From positions 1-6,866 of the forward strand of contig JBLGCL010000157.1 in NCBI GenBank assembly GCA_047617305.1: a stretch of DNA of 6,866 nucleotides, given 5' to 3'. Shown in pieces: positions 1-5,724 of the stretch. The notes below the pieces were generated by a model, which was not told the DNA's origin, ran no database searches, and worked only from the letters and a program-made list of their open reading frames with translations. The number at the start of each line of letters is the position of its first letter. The stretch's first letter is position 1. Position numbers and translations under genes: made by a program. This DNA comes from DATFIX01 sp047617305 (GTDB lineage Archaea; Halobacteriota; Halobacteria; Halobacteriales; Natrialbaceae).

Positions 1-1112
1 CGGACGATACCCATGCTCCCGCCGGCTACCGAGTCGGGGACCAGCTGGACGAGGTAGGCACCCCGAACCGGGCGGAACCCGTGGCTGCCGACCCCGAAGG
101 CGACGACGGCCCCGCCCGCGAGGACGGCCCCCGACGCGACCAGCAACCCGGCGAGGCCTGCGGCAGCGAGCGCGAGGGTCGCGCCCATGACGAGTCGCTC
201 GCCCAGTCTGTCGCTCAGGTCGCCGGTGGCCACCTGGACGACGCTCACCACGAACAGGACGCTGAACAGCAGGTTTGCGGTCACCGACGAGAGCCCGGTG
301 GCGTCGACCAGGAACAGCACCATGAACGCGACGGCCCCGTTGTACGCGAACCCGAACAGCGCGTTCACGCCGACGAAGGTGGAGAACGTGGGGTCGGCGA
401 ACAGGCGGGCGTAGCGTCCGATTCCTCCCCTGCGCCCCTCCTTCTCCCCGTCCCCATCCCCGTCCCCGTCGCTCTCCGTCCCCGCTCCGGGGGTCGCGTC
501 GACGTCAGCCAGTCGTCGCGGCACTCGCCAGACGAACCCCGCGAGCAAGCCGAGGCCGAAGAGGCCGCCCCCGAAAAAGAGGATCCGCCACCCGGGGGCG
601 TCGGTCAGCGCGACCACGACCGCGGGCGCGGCGACCCCGCCGAAGGTCCCGAAGGTGTCGAACGCGCCGAGCGCTCGTCCGGTTCGGTGCGGGTAGATCC
701 TGGAGAGTAGCCGGATGGCGACCGTTTTGTGCGCACCCGTCCCGGCGCCGACGAGCACCATCCCGGCCAGGATCACCGGGAGGGCGGCCACCGTCCCGAG
801 GAGCGGGATCGACACGGCGCCCCCGGCGGTCAGCAGGAACCCGGCGGCGACGGTGATCCCGGCACCGGCCGCGATGACCCGGACCGACCCGAACCGGTCG
901 GCCAGCGCGCCTGAGGGGAACTGCATCGCGGCGTAGACGAGCATCATCCCCGAGAAGGCCGTTCCCAGCAGCGTGTTCGAGAGCCCGAAATCGGCCTGGA
1001 ACGTCGGGAACAGCGGCGGGAACGCGTAGCGAAAGAACTTCGCCAGGAACCAGATGCCCGCGGTCAGCCCGAGGGCGTCGTAGGCGGCGAGTCGCCGCGG
1101 CTCCAGGTCCAT
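1..1112 (-). CDS. MFS transporter, 3' end cut by the window edge
   Basis: A major facilitator superfamily permease of the cytoplasmic membrane; the substrate is not evident. Seen: about 370 residues, mostly alternating hydrophobic segments. The N-terminal region has the stretch WFLAKFFRYAFPPLFPTF (about residues 21-38), typical in my experience of haloarchaeal MFS proteins. The MFS loop 2-3 motif appears as GALADRFGSVR (about 68-78) and its second-half counterpart as GDLSDRLGERL (about 297-307). A hydrophilic central loop (about 197-235) separates the two six-helix halves and contains an Asp-Gly repeat. No stop is reached before base 1; against a usual length near 390-410 residues, only the last helix or so is missing. 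Two in-frame ATGs exist, at 1124 and 1112. I prefer 1112 because a TATA-like ATTTAA lies about 27 bases upstream, which suits a leaderless transcript. The gene follows the creatininase-family gene after a gap of about 80 bases, so it may import or export that pathway's compounds (inference). Confidence 0.9.
   Translation of the reverse strand, partial: MDLEPRRLAAYDALGLTAGIWFLAKFFRYAFPPLFPTFQADFGLSNTLLGTAFSGMMLVYAAMQFPSGALADRFGSVRVIAAGAGITVAAGFLLTAGGAVSIPLLGTVAALPVILAGMVLVGAGTGAHKTVAIRLLSRIYPHRTGRALGAFDTFGTFGGVAAPAVVVALTDAPGWRILFFGGGLFGLGLLAGFVWRVPRRLADVDATPGAGTESDGDGDGDGEKEGRRGGIGRYARLFADPTFSTFVGVNALFGFAYNGAVAFMVLFLVDATGLSSVTANLLFSVLFVVSVVQVATGDLSDRLGERLVMGATLALAAAGLAGLLVASGAVLAGGAVVAFGVGSHGFRPVRGAYLVQLVPDSVAGGSMGIV
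446..469 (-). repeat. Four-copy hexamer repeat inside the MFS central loop
   Basis: On the plus strand four consecutive hexamers read CCCCGT, CCCCAT, CCCCGT, CCCCGT. On the coding strand they encode (Asp-Gly)4 in the cytoplasmic loop between the two halves of the transporter, ahead of a Glu/Lys/Arg-rich stretch. Changes of whole hexamers keep the frame, so this loop could vary in length between strains without breaking the gene. Confidence 0.7.
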
Positions 1113-1136
1113 CGATTCGATCATCGTGGACGTGGC

Positions 1137-1142
1137 TTAAAT
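1137..1142 (-). promoter_or_regulatory. Candidate TATA box of the MFS gene
   Basis: ATTTAA on the minus strand is the only clearly AT-rich hexamer in the short gap between the creatininase-family and MFS genes. Its centre lies about 27 bases from the ATG at 1112, the distance expected from an archaeal TATA box to the transcription start. It is only about 15 bases from the ATG at 1124, too close for that ATG to be on the transcript. If the box is used, the MFS gene has its own leaderless promoter and starts at 1112. No clear BRE is seen next to it. Confidence 0.4.
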
Positions 1143-1200
1143 CCCCGACGAACCGCGGTCGATGCGCCGGAACGGTCGCCGATCACGGTCGGGAGTCGCG

Positions 1201-1968
1201 TTATGCCGATCCTCCAGCGTTCTCGTCCATGTCGGCGATCAGCGCGTCGAGGATGTCCTCGGTCGCGTCGGCGACGACGTCCTCGACGAACTCCGGATCC
1301 GAGTTCGTCGGATCGCCCAGCCCGCCCTGCTCGGTGATGTCGGGGAAATAGGCGTACTGGCGCGCCTCGAACTCGGCCTTTCGGACCTGGGGTTCCTTCT
1401 TCTCCTGCTTGACGAGGTCGGGGTGGAACAGCTCGATGACGCTCGTCTCGTGGTCGCCGGCGTGGCCCCAGTCCTCGCCGAAGCGCTCCTGCAGTTGCTC
1501 CCGGGCGAAGTCCGTCCAGTGGACCGGGTACATCTCCATCCCGGTGTCGCGCTGGACCCGGTCGGCGGCGAGTTTCATCGGTTCGCGGTTGCCGCCGTGG
1601 CAGTTCACGATCACGAATCGCTCGGCCCCGTGCTCGTGGACCGATCGGGCGATCCCCTCCAGCACCTCGCGGTAGGTGTCGGGCTGGAGCGTGATCGTCC
1701 CCGCGAGGGGCATGTGGTGTTCGGAGTAGCCGTACGGGAGCGTCGGGAGCCTGACCATCGACAGGTCGCGGGACGGCGCGGCCTCGACGAGTTCGCGCGT
1801 CAGGTCCTCGGCCCGGAGTGTGTCGACGCTTACGGGCAGGTGTTTCGCGTGCTGTTCGATGCTTCCGGTCGGGAGGACGACGAAGTCGGCCTCGGGAATG
1901 GCGTCCTCAGCGTCCTCCCAGGTCATGCTCCCGAGGTCGTAGTCCTCGTAGTCGAATGCGACCGTCAT
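1201..1968 (-). CDS. Creatininase-family amidohydrolase
   Basis: A cytoplasmic metal-dependent hydrolase of the creatininase (creatinine amidohydrolase) fold, 255 residues, close to the family's usual 230-260. Seen: the N-terminal metal motif GSIEQHAKHLP (35-45), giving E38 and H40; D49 in SVDT, at the same H-to-D spacing as in bacterial creatininase; the NCHGGN motif (122-127) with H124; and GHAGDHETS (168-176) with E174. All expected metal-binding positions are present, so it should be active. Family members open cyclic amides or remove formyl or peptide groups (creatininase itself, the archaeal ArfB deformylase of flavin and F420 synthesis, MftE of mycofactocin maturation). The sequence alone does not choose among these. 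The neighbouring M28 and M20 hydrolases favour a catabolic or peptide-trimming role over cofactor synthesis (inference). The ATG at 1968 has a weak GAAGG seven bases upstream. The gene follows the M28 gene by 84 bases and could share its transcript. Confidence 0.9.
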   Translation of the reverse strand: MTVAFDYEDYDLGSMTWEDAEDAIPEADFVVLPTGSIEQHAKHLPVSVDTLRAEDLTRELVEAAPSRDLSMVRLPTLPYGYSEHHMPLAGTITLQPDTYREVLEGIARSVHEHGAERFVIVNCHGGNREPMKLAADRVQRDTGMEMYPVHWTDFAREQLQERFGEDWGHAGDHETSVIELFHPDLVKQEKKEPQVRKAEFEARQYAYFPDITEQGGLGDPTNSDPEFVEDVVADATEDILDALIADMDENAGGSA

Positions 1969-2052
1969 GCTGGGGCCTTCAGGGGTAGGGTACCGACGGT
2001 TTCACCTTTGTTGCGTCGGTCGGGGCGGGAACAACCGCTTTCGACCGCCCAT

Positions 2053-3405
2053 TCACTCCGGGTCCTCGAAGGGCCAGACGTCCATGTTTCGCATCCACTC
2101 CTCGTGACCGTCCTCGACCGACGCCTGGCGGATCTCCTCGCGCGATTCGTGTTCGATCGTCCGGTCGGCGTCGGCCAGTTTCAGAATCGCGCTGGCGAGG
2201 ACGACCGCGAGATCGCGCAGGTCGCGAACGTCCAGTTTGTCCAGCGTGTCGGCGTGGGTGTGGCCCCACCCGCGCCCGCTCTCGTCCCTCACGGCCTGTC
2301 CCTCCACGCCGGGGATGCCCTCCTCGACGAAGGGCCAGTGGTCGCTGTGGGGCTTGATGGTATCGACGACCTCGACCGGGACGGCCAGTTCCTCGGCCGT
2401 CTCCTCGAACGCCGCGCCGATGGCGTCGAACCGGTGGGTGTGGACCTTCAGGGTTCTCGAATAGCCCACGCTGTCGAGGTTGACGACGGCCTTCACGGCC
2501 TCGTTCGGGTGCGTGTCAACCCAGTGGGACGACCCGTACAGTCCGATCTCCTCGGCGCCGAACACGACGAAGCGAACTGCGGTGTCGAGGTCGTCCTCGA
2601 TCCCGGCGAGCAGCCGTGCCACTTCCCCGACGAGGACCGTCCCCACGCCGTTGTCGTTCGCCCCTTCGCCGACGTCGTGGGCGTCCACGTGGGCGGTCAG
2701 GAGGACTTCCCGCTCCGTGTCGGGACCGATCGCGCCCTCGACGTTGCGCGACGTCGCCGGTTCGTTTCGGGCGTCCACCTCGAGGGTCGCGGCCGGGGAG
2801 CGATCGGACGAATACCGGACGAGACGATCCCCGACCTCCTTCGAAACGCCGACCGCCGGTATCGGCCCCGGTCCGCGCTTCCGTCCGGTCGTCCCGGTCG
2901 GCGGGAGGCAGCCTTCGACGTGATTCCGGAAGACGAACCCCGCCGCGCCCTGGTCCACGGCGAAGTGGTACTTCTCGGCGCGGTGGATCCAGCGGTCCTG
3001 GGTTTCCGGGGTCGCCGAGGACGCCACGGCGATCTTCCCCTCCAGGTCGGCCTCCTCGAAGTCCTCGGGGAGCCCGTGACCGACGTCGACGAGTTCCGCC
3101 TCGACCGTTCCGCCCGGCGACCCCGGCAGCGCGAGGAGCTGGTAGTCCTCGTCGAAGACGTGCCGTCGGTCGTGGTCGACGGTCAGCGACGACGACTCGC
3201 GCCACCAGCCGGGGATCTCGAACTCTTCGATGCCGACGTCCCGAAGTCCGGCGTCCGCGAACGCGTCGCGAACGAGTTCGGCACCGAGTCGCTCGCCCTC
3301 GTGGCCGGGCATTCGGTCGTCGAGGTCCACCAGGGTTTCCAGTAACTCCCAGTGGCGAGTGCTGGTGTACGCATCGCCGACGACGCTCGTGGGAAATCGT
3401 GACAT
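2053..3405 (-). CDS. M28-family zinc aminopeptidase with PA-type insert
   Basis: A metallopeptidase of the M28 family, expected to release N-terminal amino acids from peptides using two zinc ions. Seen, in a 450-residue protein: an N-terminal domain starting MSRFPTSVVGDAYTS; a protease-associated (PA) type insert at about 95-195, with GAAGFVF and IPAVGVS; then the catalytic core. Zinc ligands and catalytic residues are all visible: H239 and D241 (AHVDAHD), D251 (GANDN), E285-E286 (GAEEIGL), D311 (NLDSVG) and H382 (GHTHADT). No signal peptide or twin-arginine motif is visible, so it is probably cytoplasmic. A GTG at 3438 would add 11 residues. I chose the ATG at 3405 because the added residues are unlike the family and conserved-looking sequence begins just after this Met. 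Bases just upstream are AT-rich (TTTTTC, CAATA), but no TATA box at the right distance is convincing. The creatininase-family gene follows after 84 bases. Confidence 0.92.
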   Translation of the reverse strand: MSRFPTSVVGDAYTSTRHWELLETLVDLDDRMPGHEGERLGAELVRDAFADAGLRDVGIEEFEIPGWWRESSSLTVDHDRRHVFDEDYQLLALPGSPGGTVEAELVDVGHGLPEDFEEADLEGKIAVASSATPETQDRWIHRAEKYHFAVDQGAAGFVFRNHVEGCLPPTGTTGRKRGPGPIPAVGVSKEVGDRLVRYSSDRSPAATLEVDARNEPATSRNVEGAIGPDTEREVLLTAHVDAHDVGEGANDNGVGTVLVGEVARLLAGIEDDLDTAVRFVVFGAEEIGLYGSSHWVDTHPNEAVKAVVNLDSVGYSRTLKVHTHRFDAIGAAFEETAEELAVPVEVVDTIKPHSDHWPFVEEGIPGVEGQAVRDESGRGWGHTHADTLDKLDVRDLRDLAVVLASAILKLADADRTIEHESREEIRQASVEDGHEEWMRNMDVWPFEDPE

Positions 3406-3545
3406 TATTGCACTGAAAAACGTTCTCGTCCCGCCCACAAAGCGGTTCGGTTGAGCCGGGGATCCTGCCGGAATCGTCGTCGTGACCGTTTCGATGGTTC
3501 TTCCCGGGTGCGTCGTTGTCGGTCGAGCTCCGCGGACGTCCTCGT

Positions 3546-3589
3546 CCCACGGAGGGGGAACCGTGGGTCGCGAGCGCGACCGATCCCCC
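3546..3589. repeat. Packed inverted repeats with pseudoknot potential
   Basis: Three complementary pairings lie within 44 bases. CCCACGG (3546-3552) pairs perfectly with CCGTGGG (3561-3567) around the 8-base loop AGGGGGAA. GTCGCG (3567-3572) pairs with CGCGAC (3575-3580) with only AG between. The first loop's GGGGGA (3554-3559) is complementary to TCCCCC (3584-3589). Read as RNA on either strand, the first stem plus the loop-to-downstream pairing would form an H-type pseudoknot enclosing the second hairpin. It lies about 140-185 bases upstream of the M28 start, so it could be part of a leader or an old transcript end. Short inverted repeats are common by chance at this GC content, so function is not established. 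Confidence 0.4.
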
Positions 3590-3622
3590 GGAAACGAACC
3601 GGACGCGCGACCTCCGGAAGGA

Positions 3623-3643
3623 CAAACCTCCGTCGAGGGTTTG
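3623..3643. repeat. Short imperfect stem-loop
   Basis: CAAACCTC (3623-3630) and GAGGGTTTG (3635-3643) are inverted copies except for one extra G, with CGTC as the loop. On neither strand is it followed by a clear T-run, so it is not a classical intrinsic terminator. It sits in the middle of the gene-free region between the M20 and M28 genes. Confidence 0.3.
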
Positions 3644-3850
3644 CAACGAATCTACAACACCGGCGTGTCCTTTTGACCACTCGGAACCGATAGTGCGTGT
3701 CGGTAGGAGGGTTTCGTTGCCACCCGGACCGTATCTCCCTCCCGGACCACACGCGACGAACGCCCCCGAAGACACACCGGTTGCTCCCATTCGTTTTCCC
3801 CTCGCGCCCCTCCTGCCGACCTCCGTACCGCCATCGAACCTCCCTGGTGA

Positions 3851-4107
3851 CCCGTCGGTCGTCACGGCCCCGAGCATGGCCCTCGCTTCCCTGGGATCGT
3901 CGACCAGTCGCGTGAGCGGCGATGCCGTCGTCAGAACCCCCGTCTCGAAGCAGTCGACCGCGAAGTTCTCGTTCCGGGAGTGATCGTTCTCGTCGCTGGT
4001 CGCGGAGGGGACGACGTCCGTCGGGCGCACGCGGCCGTCGCCCTGATCGACCGCCGGGCGAGCAGCGTCCGGAGGGTCGCTGGGGCGTCGTCGAACCGTT
4101 CCTCGAT
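3851..4107 (-). pseudogene. Broken coding remnant next to the M20 gene, identity unclear
   Basis: Two adjoining minus-strand stretches in different frames look protein-coding. From about 4107 one frame reads IEERFDDAPATLRTLLARR and then turns into Arg/Thr-rich noise. From about 4030 another frame gives RPTDVVPSATSDENDHSRNE, then FAVDCFETGVLTTASPLTRL, then VDDPREARAMLGAV. About 54 of 60 codons in that frame end in G or C and the product is acidic, like real genes here; beyond about 3851 the signal is lost. The first frame is directly preceded by TAG at 4108-4110. I read this as a gene broken by a frameshift and truncated. Two identities are possible by eye. SPLTRLVDDPREAR resembles the N-terminal part of haloarchaeal winged-helix regulators. 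HSRNENFAVD..ETGV resembles the C-terminal end of M20 peptidases. Neither is secure, and a short real ORF starting with GTG at 4030 cannot be excluded. Confidence 0.35.
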
Positions 4108-4136
4108 CTACTCCGTTACGGTCTCTCGCCCGGAGG

Positions 4137-5465
4137 TCACTTCATGTAGTCGCCGACGACCCGGTCCTGGAACGCCCGGACGTCCTCGAGGTACTCCTCG
4201 CGGGACTTCTTCGACGCCTTCGCCCCCCGGATCGCCTCGACGGCGTCGGGGTCCGCGAGCAGATCGACGATCGTCCCGGCGACGATCTTCGCCTGCGTGA
4301 CGTAGGCCATCTCCTCGTCGGCGACCGCGAAGTCCTCCCGGTGGACGTTGCCCTCGAACCCGCCGGCCCACGGGTGGAGACTGGGGACGACCTGGGAGAC
4401 GTCGCCCATGTCCGTCGATCCCGTGAGGTGGGGCGAGTCCGTCACGATCGCGTCCTCGCCGAGCACGTCGGCCGCGTTTGCCTCGTAGGTGTCGACCATG
4501 GCGTCGTTCGTCCGCAGGGGCATGTACCCCGGTTCGTCGTCGATCTCGACGCGGGCGCCGACGGCCATCGCGCCGGCCTCGAGCGCTGCGTTCACGTCGT
4601 CGTTGGCCTCCTCGATGGCCTCGATCGTCTTCGCCCGGGTGTAGGACTCCATCGTCACCTCGCTCGGGACGACGTTGACCCCGTCGCCGCCCCTGGTCAT
4701 GATCGGGTGGACGCGGACGGCGTCCTCGTCGCGGAACCGCTCGCGGGCGGCGTGGATCCCGTTCATCCCCATCACCGCGGCGTTGAGGGCGTTGACGCCC
4801 TCGTCAGGCGCGCCGCCGGCGTGGGACGCCTTCCCCGTGTAGGTCACGAACTTCCCGACGAAGCCGTTGGTGGAGTTCCGGGCCGTGACTTCTCGTTCGG
4901 GCGTGTCGTCGGCGGCGTGGACCATCATCGCCGCGTCCACGTCGTCGAAATATCCTCGGCGGAGCAGTTCCTGCTTGCCGCCGAAGAACTCGATTTTCCC
5001 GTCTTCCTTGAGCGACCGTCGGTAGCCCAGGTCGAGGTACTCCTCGGCGGGAACGGCCATCGCGTCCACCCGCCCGTCGAGGTCGTCGAGGACGTCCGTC
5101 GTCGCGAACGCGACCGCGGTTCCGACCATGGTCGCGATCTGGGCGTGGTGCCCGCAGGCGTGGCAGGCGCCCGTTTCCGGATCGGCCTTCGGGTGTTCGG
5201 GGTTGACCAGCGCGTCGAGTTCCCCCAGCACCGCGATCACGGGATCACCCGACCCGATACTGGCCCGGGCGCCGGTGACCGCGAGGGGTTCCTCGACCTC
5301 GAGGCCCAGTCCCTCGAACGTCTCGACGACCTTCCGGGTCGTCTCGGTCTCCTTGAACCCGAGTTCCGGTTCGTCCTGGATGGATTTCGCCAGCGAGACG
5401 ATCTCCTCGCGATGCTCCTCGATCGCCGTCCGGACGCGGTCCTTGAGGGTGTCGGTGTCTGGCAC
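4137..5465 (-). CDS. M20-family amidohydrolase (AbgB/ACY1L2-like)
   Basis: A cytoplasmic metal-dependent amidohydrolase that should cleave an acyl or peptide amide bond on an amino acid, as in p-aminobenzoyl-glutamate hydrolase subunits and the ACY1L2 (PM20D2) dipeptidases. Seen, in 442 residues: the N-terminal DEPELGFKE (31-39); GELDAL (81-86); the M20D-type metal motif GACHACGHHAQ (99-109) with C104 and H106; PAEE (139-142) with the catalytic and ligand glutamates; H183 in VHAADD; a dimerisation (lid) domain at about 195-305, including GKASHAGGAP with H215; and GSTDMGDVSQVVPSLHP (349-365) with H364. Every expected catalytic position is intact. The GSTDMGDVS..VP motif and the length favour the AbgB/ACY1L2 branch over hippurate hydrolases. 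The start is GTG at 5465; I see no ATG near the N-terminus that fits better, and no strong ribosome site. A coding remnant directly follows, then the M28 gene, which suggests a shared role in amide or peptide breakdown (inference). Confidence 0.92.
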   Translation of the reverse strand: MPDTDTLKDRVRTAIEEHREEIVSLAKSIQDEPELGFKETETTRKVVETFEGLGLEVEEPLAVTGARASIGSGDPVIAVLGELDALVNPEHPKADPETGACHACGHHAQIATMVGTAVAFATTDVLDDLDGRVDAMAVPAEEYLDLGYRRSLKEDGKIEFFGGKQELLRRGYFDDVDAAMMVHAADDTPEREVTARNSTNGFVGKFVTYTGKASHAGGAPDEGVNALNAAVMGMNGIHAARERFRDEDAVRVHPIMTRGGDGVNVVPSEVTMESYTRAKTIEAIEEANDDVNAALEAGAMAVGARVEIDDEPGYMPLRTNDAMVDTYEANAADVLGEDAIVTDSPHLTGSTDMGDVSQVVPSLHPWAGGFEGNVHREDFAVADEEMAYVTQAKIVAGTIVDLLADPDAVEAIRGAKASKKSREEYLEDVRAFQDRVVGDYMK

Positions 5466-5705
5466 GGTATCGAATCTCTCTCGTGTCCCTGAAATCGCGC
5501 TCCGGGAGCAAGTAGTTGTTCCAGGGGCAATCCGGACGTCCCTCGCGCTACGTTCTCTCCCGTCGTCGCCGATCGGTCCGATAACTCACTCCCCGGTTGG
5601 GATGGACGTGACGTCGGGGGCCAGCCCGCTGGTGACCCCGAGACGTCGACTGCGCCACTCAGCCTCGACCCATAGTCTTCGATCCGCCGTCCAGCAGTCC
5701 CTGCG

Positions 5706-5722
5706 CCCCGACGAAGTCGGGG
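5706..5722 (-). terminator. Perfect 7-bp hairpin just after the CPBP stop
   Basis: CCCCGAC (5706-5712) and GTCGGGG (5716-5722) are perfect inverted repeats with a 3-base loop, beginning two bases beyond the CPBP gene's TAG. No T-run follows on the minus strand, so it does not match a textbook intrinsic terminator, but the position suggests a transcript-end or RNA-protecting hairpin. The rest of the 259-base gap to the M20 start (5466-5705) shows no gene. It contains one further weak inverted repeat, CCAGC/GCTGG at 5621-5632. Confidence 0.4.
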
Positions 5723-5724
5723 AT

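Larger units (their letters stand above)
3406..3850. other. Long intergenic stretch without a convincing gene
   Basis: About 445 bases between the M28 start and the coding remnant upstream of it. Several frames are open on both strands, but their products are rich in Arg, Pro, Ser or Thr and poor in Asp and Glu, unlike every real protein here. None shows a recognisable motif. What is visible are inverted repeats (3546-3589 and 3623-3643) and slightly more A/T around 3411-3420 and 3640-3675, for instance TCAAAAGG on the minus strand near 3670. It may hold the M28 promoter and leader, or decayed coding sequence continuing from the remnant. Confidence 0.5.

Noticed and set aside
81..710. An acidic 209-codon open frame on the plus strand
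   Set aside because: It runs opposite the MFS gene. Its Gln/Glu/Gly-rich composition comes from the reverse complement of hydrophobic codons, and the MFS frame has clear motifs.
1162..3345. A 727-codon open frame on the plus strand across two genes
   Set aside because: It is the antisense of the M28 and creatininase-family genes, whose active-site motifs are clear on the minus strand. Its product is a Val/Asp/Arg/Gly-rich mirror typical of antisense frames in GC-rich genomes.
3406..3438. GTG at 3438 as the M28 start
   Set aside because: It would add 11 residues unlike the family's N-terminus and uses a weaker start codon. ATG 3405 directly precedes conserved-looking sequence.
3405..3752. 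A 115-codon minus-strand frame just upstream of the M28 gene
   Set aside because: Its product is extremely Arg-rich and basic, which is atypical for a haloarchaeal protein, and has no motif. Its stop overlaps the M28 start, but nothing else supports it.
3516..3983. A 155-codon plus-strand frame in the gene-poor region
   Set aside because: It is rich in Pro, Ser, Thr and Arg, poor in acidic residues, has no motif, and runs opposite the minus-strand remnant, which has better codon bias.
2516..4030. A 504-codon minus-strand frame starting in the remnant
   Set aside because: Only about the first 60 codons look coding. The rest is an Arg/Gly/Pro-rich frame overlapping the M28 gene out of phase.
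4341..5492. A 383-codon open frame on the plus strand
   Set aside because: It lies opposite the M20 gene, has the same mirror composition and shows no recognisable domain.
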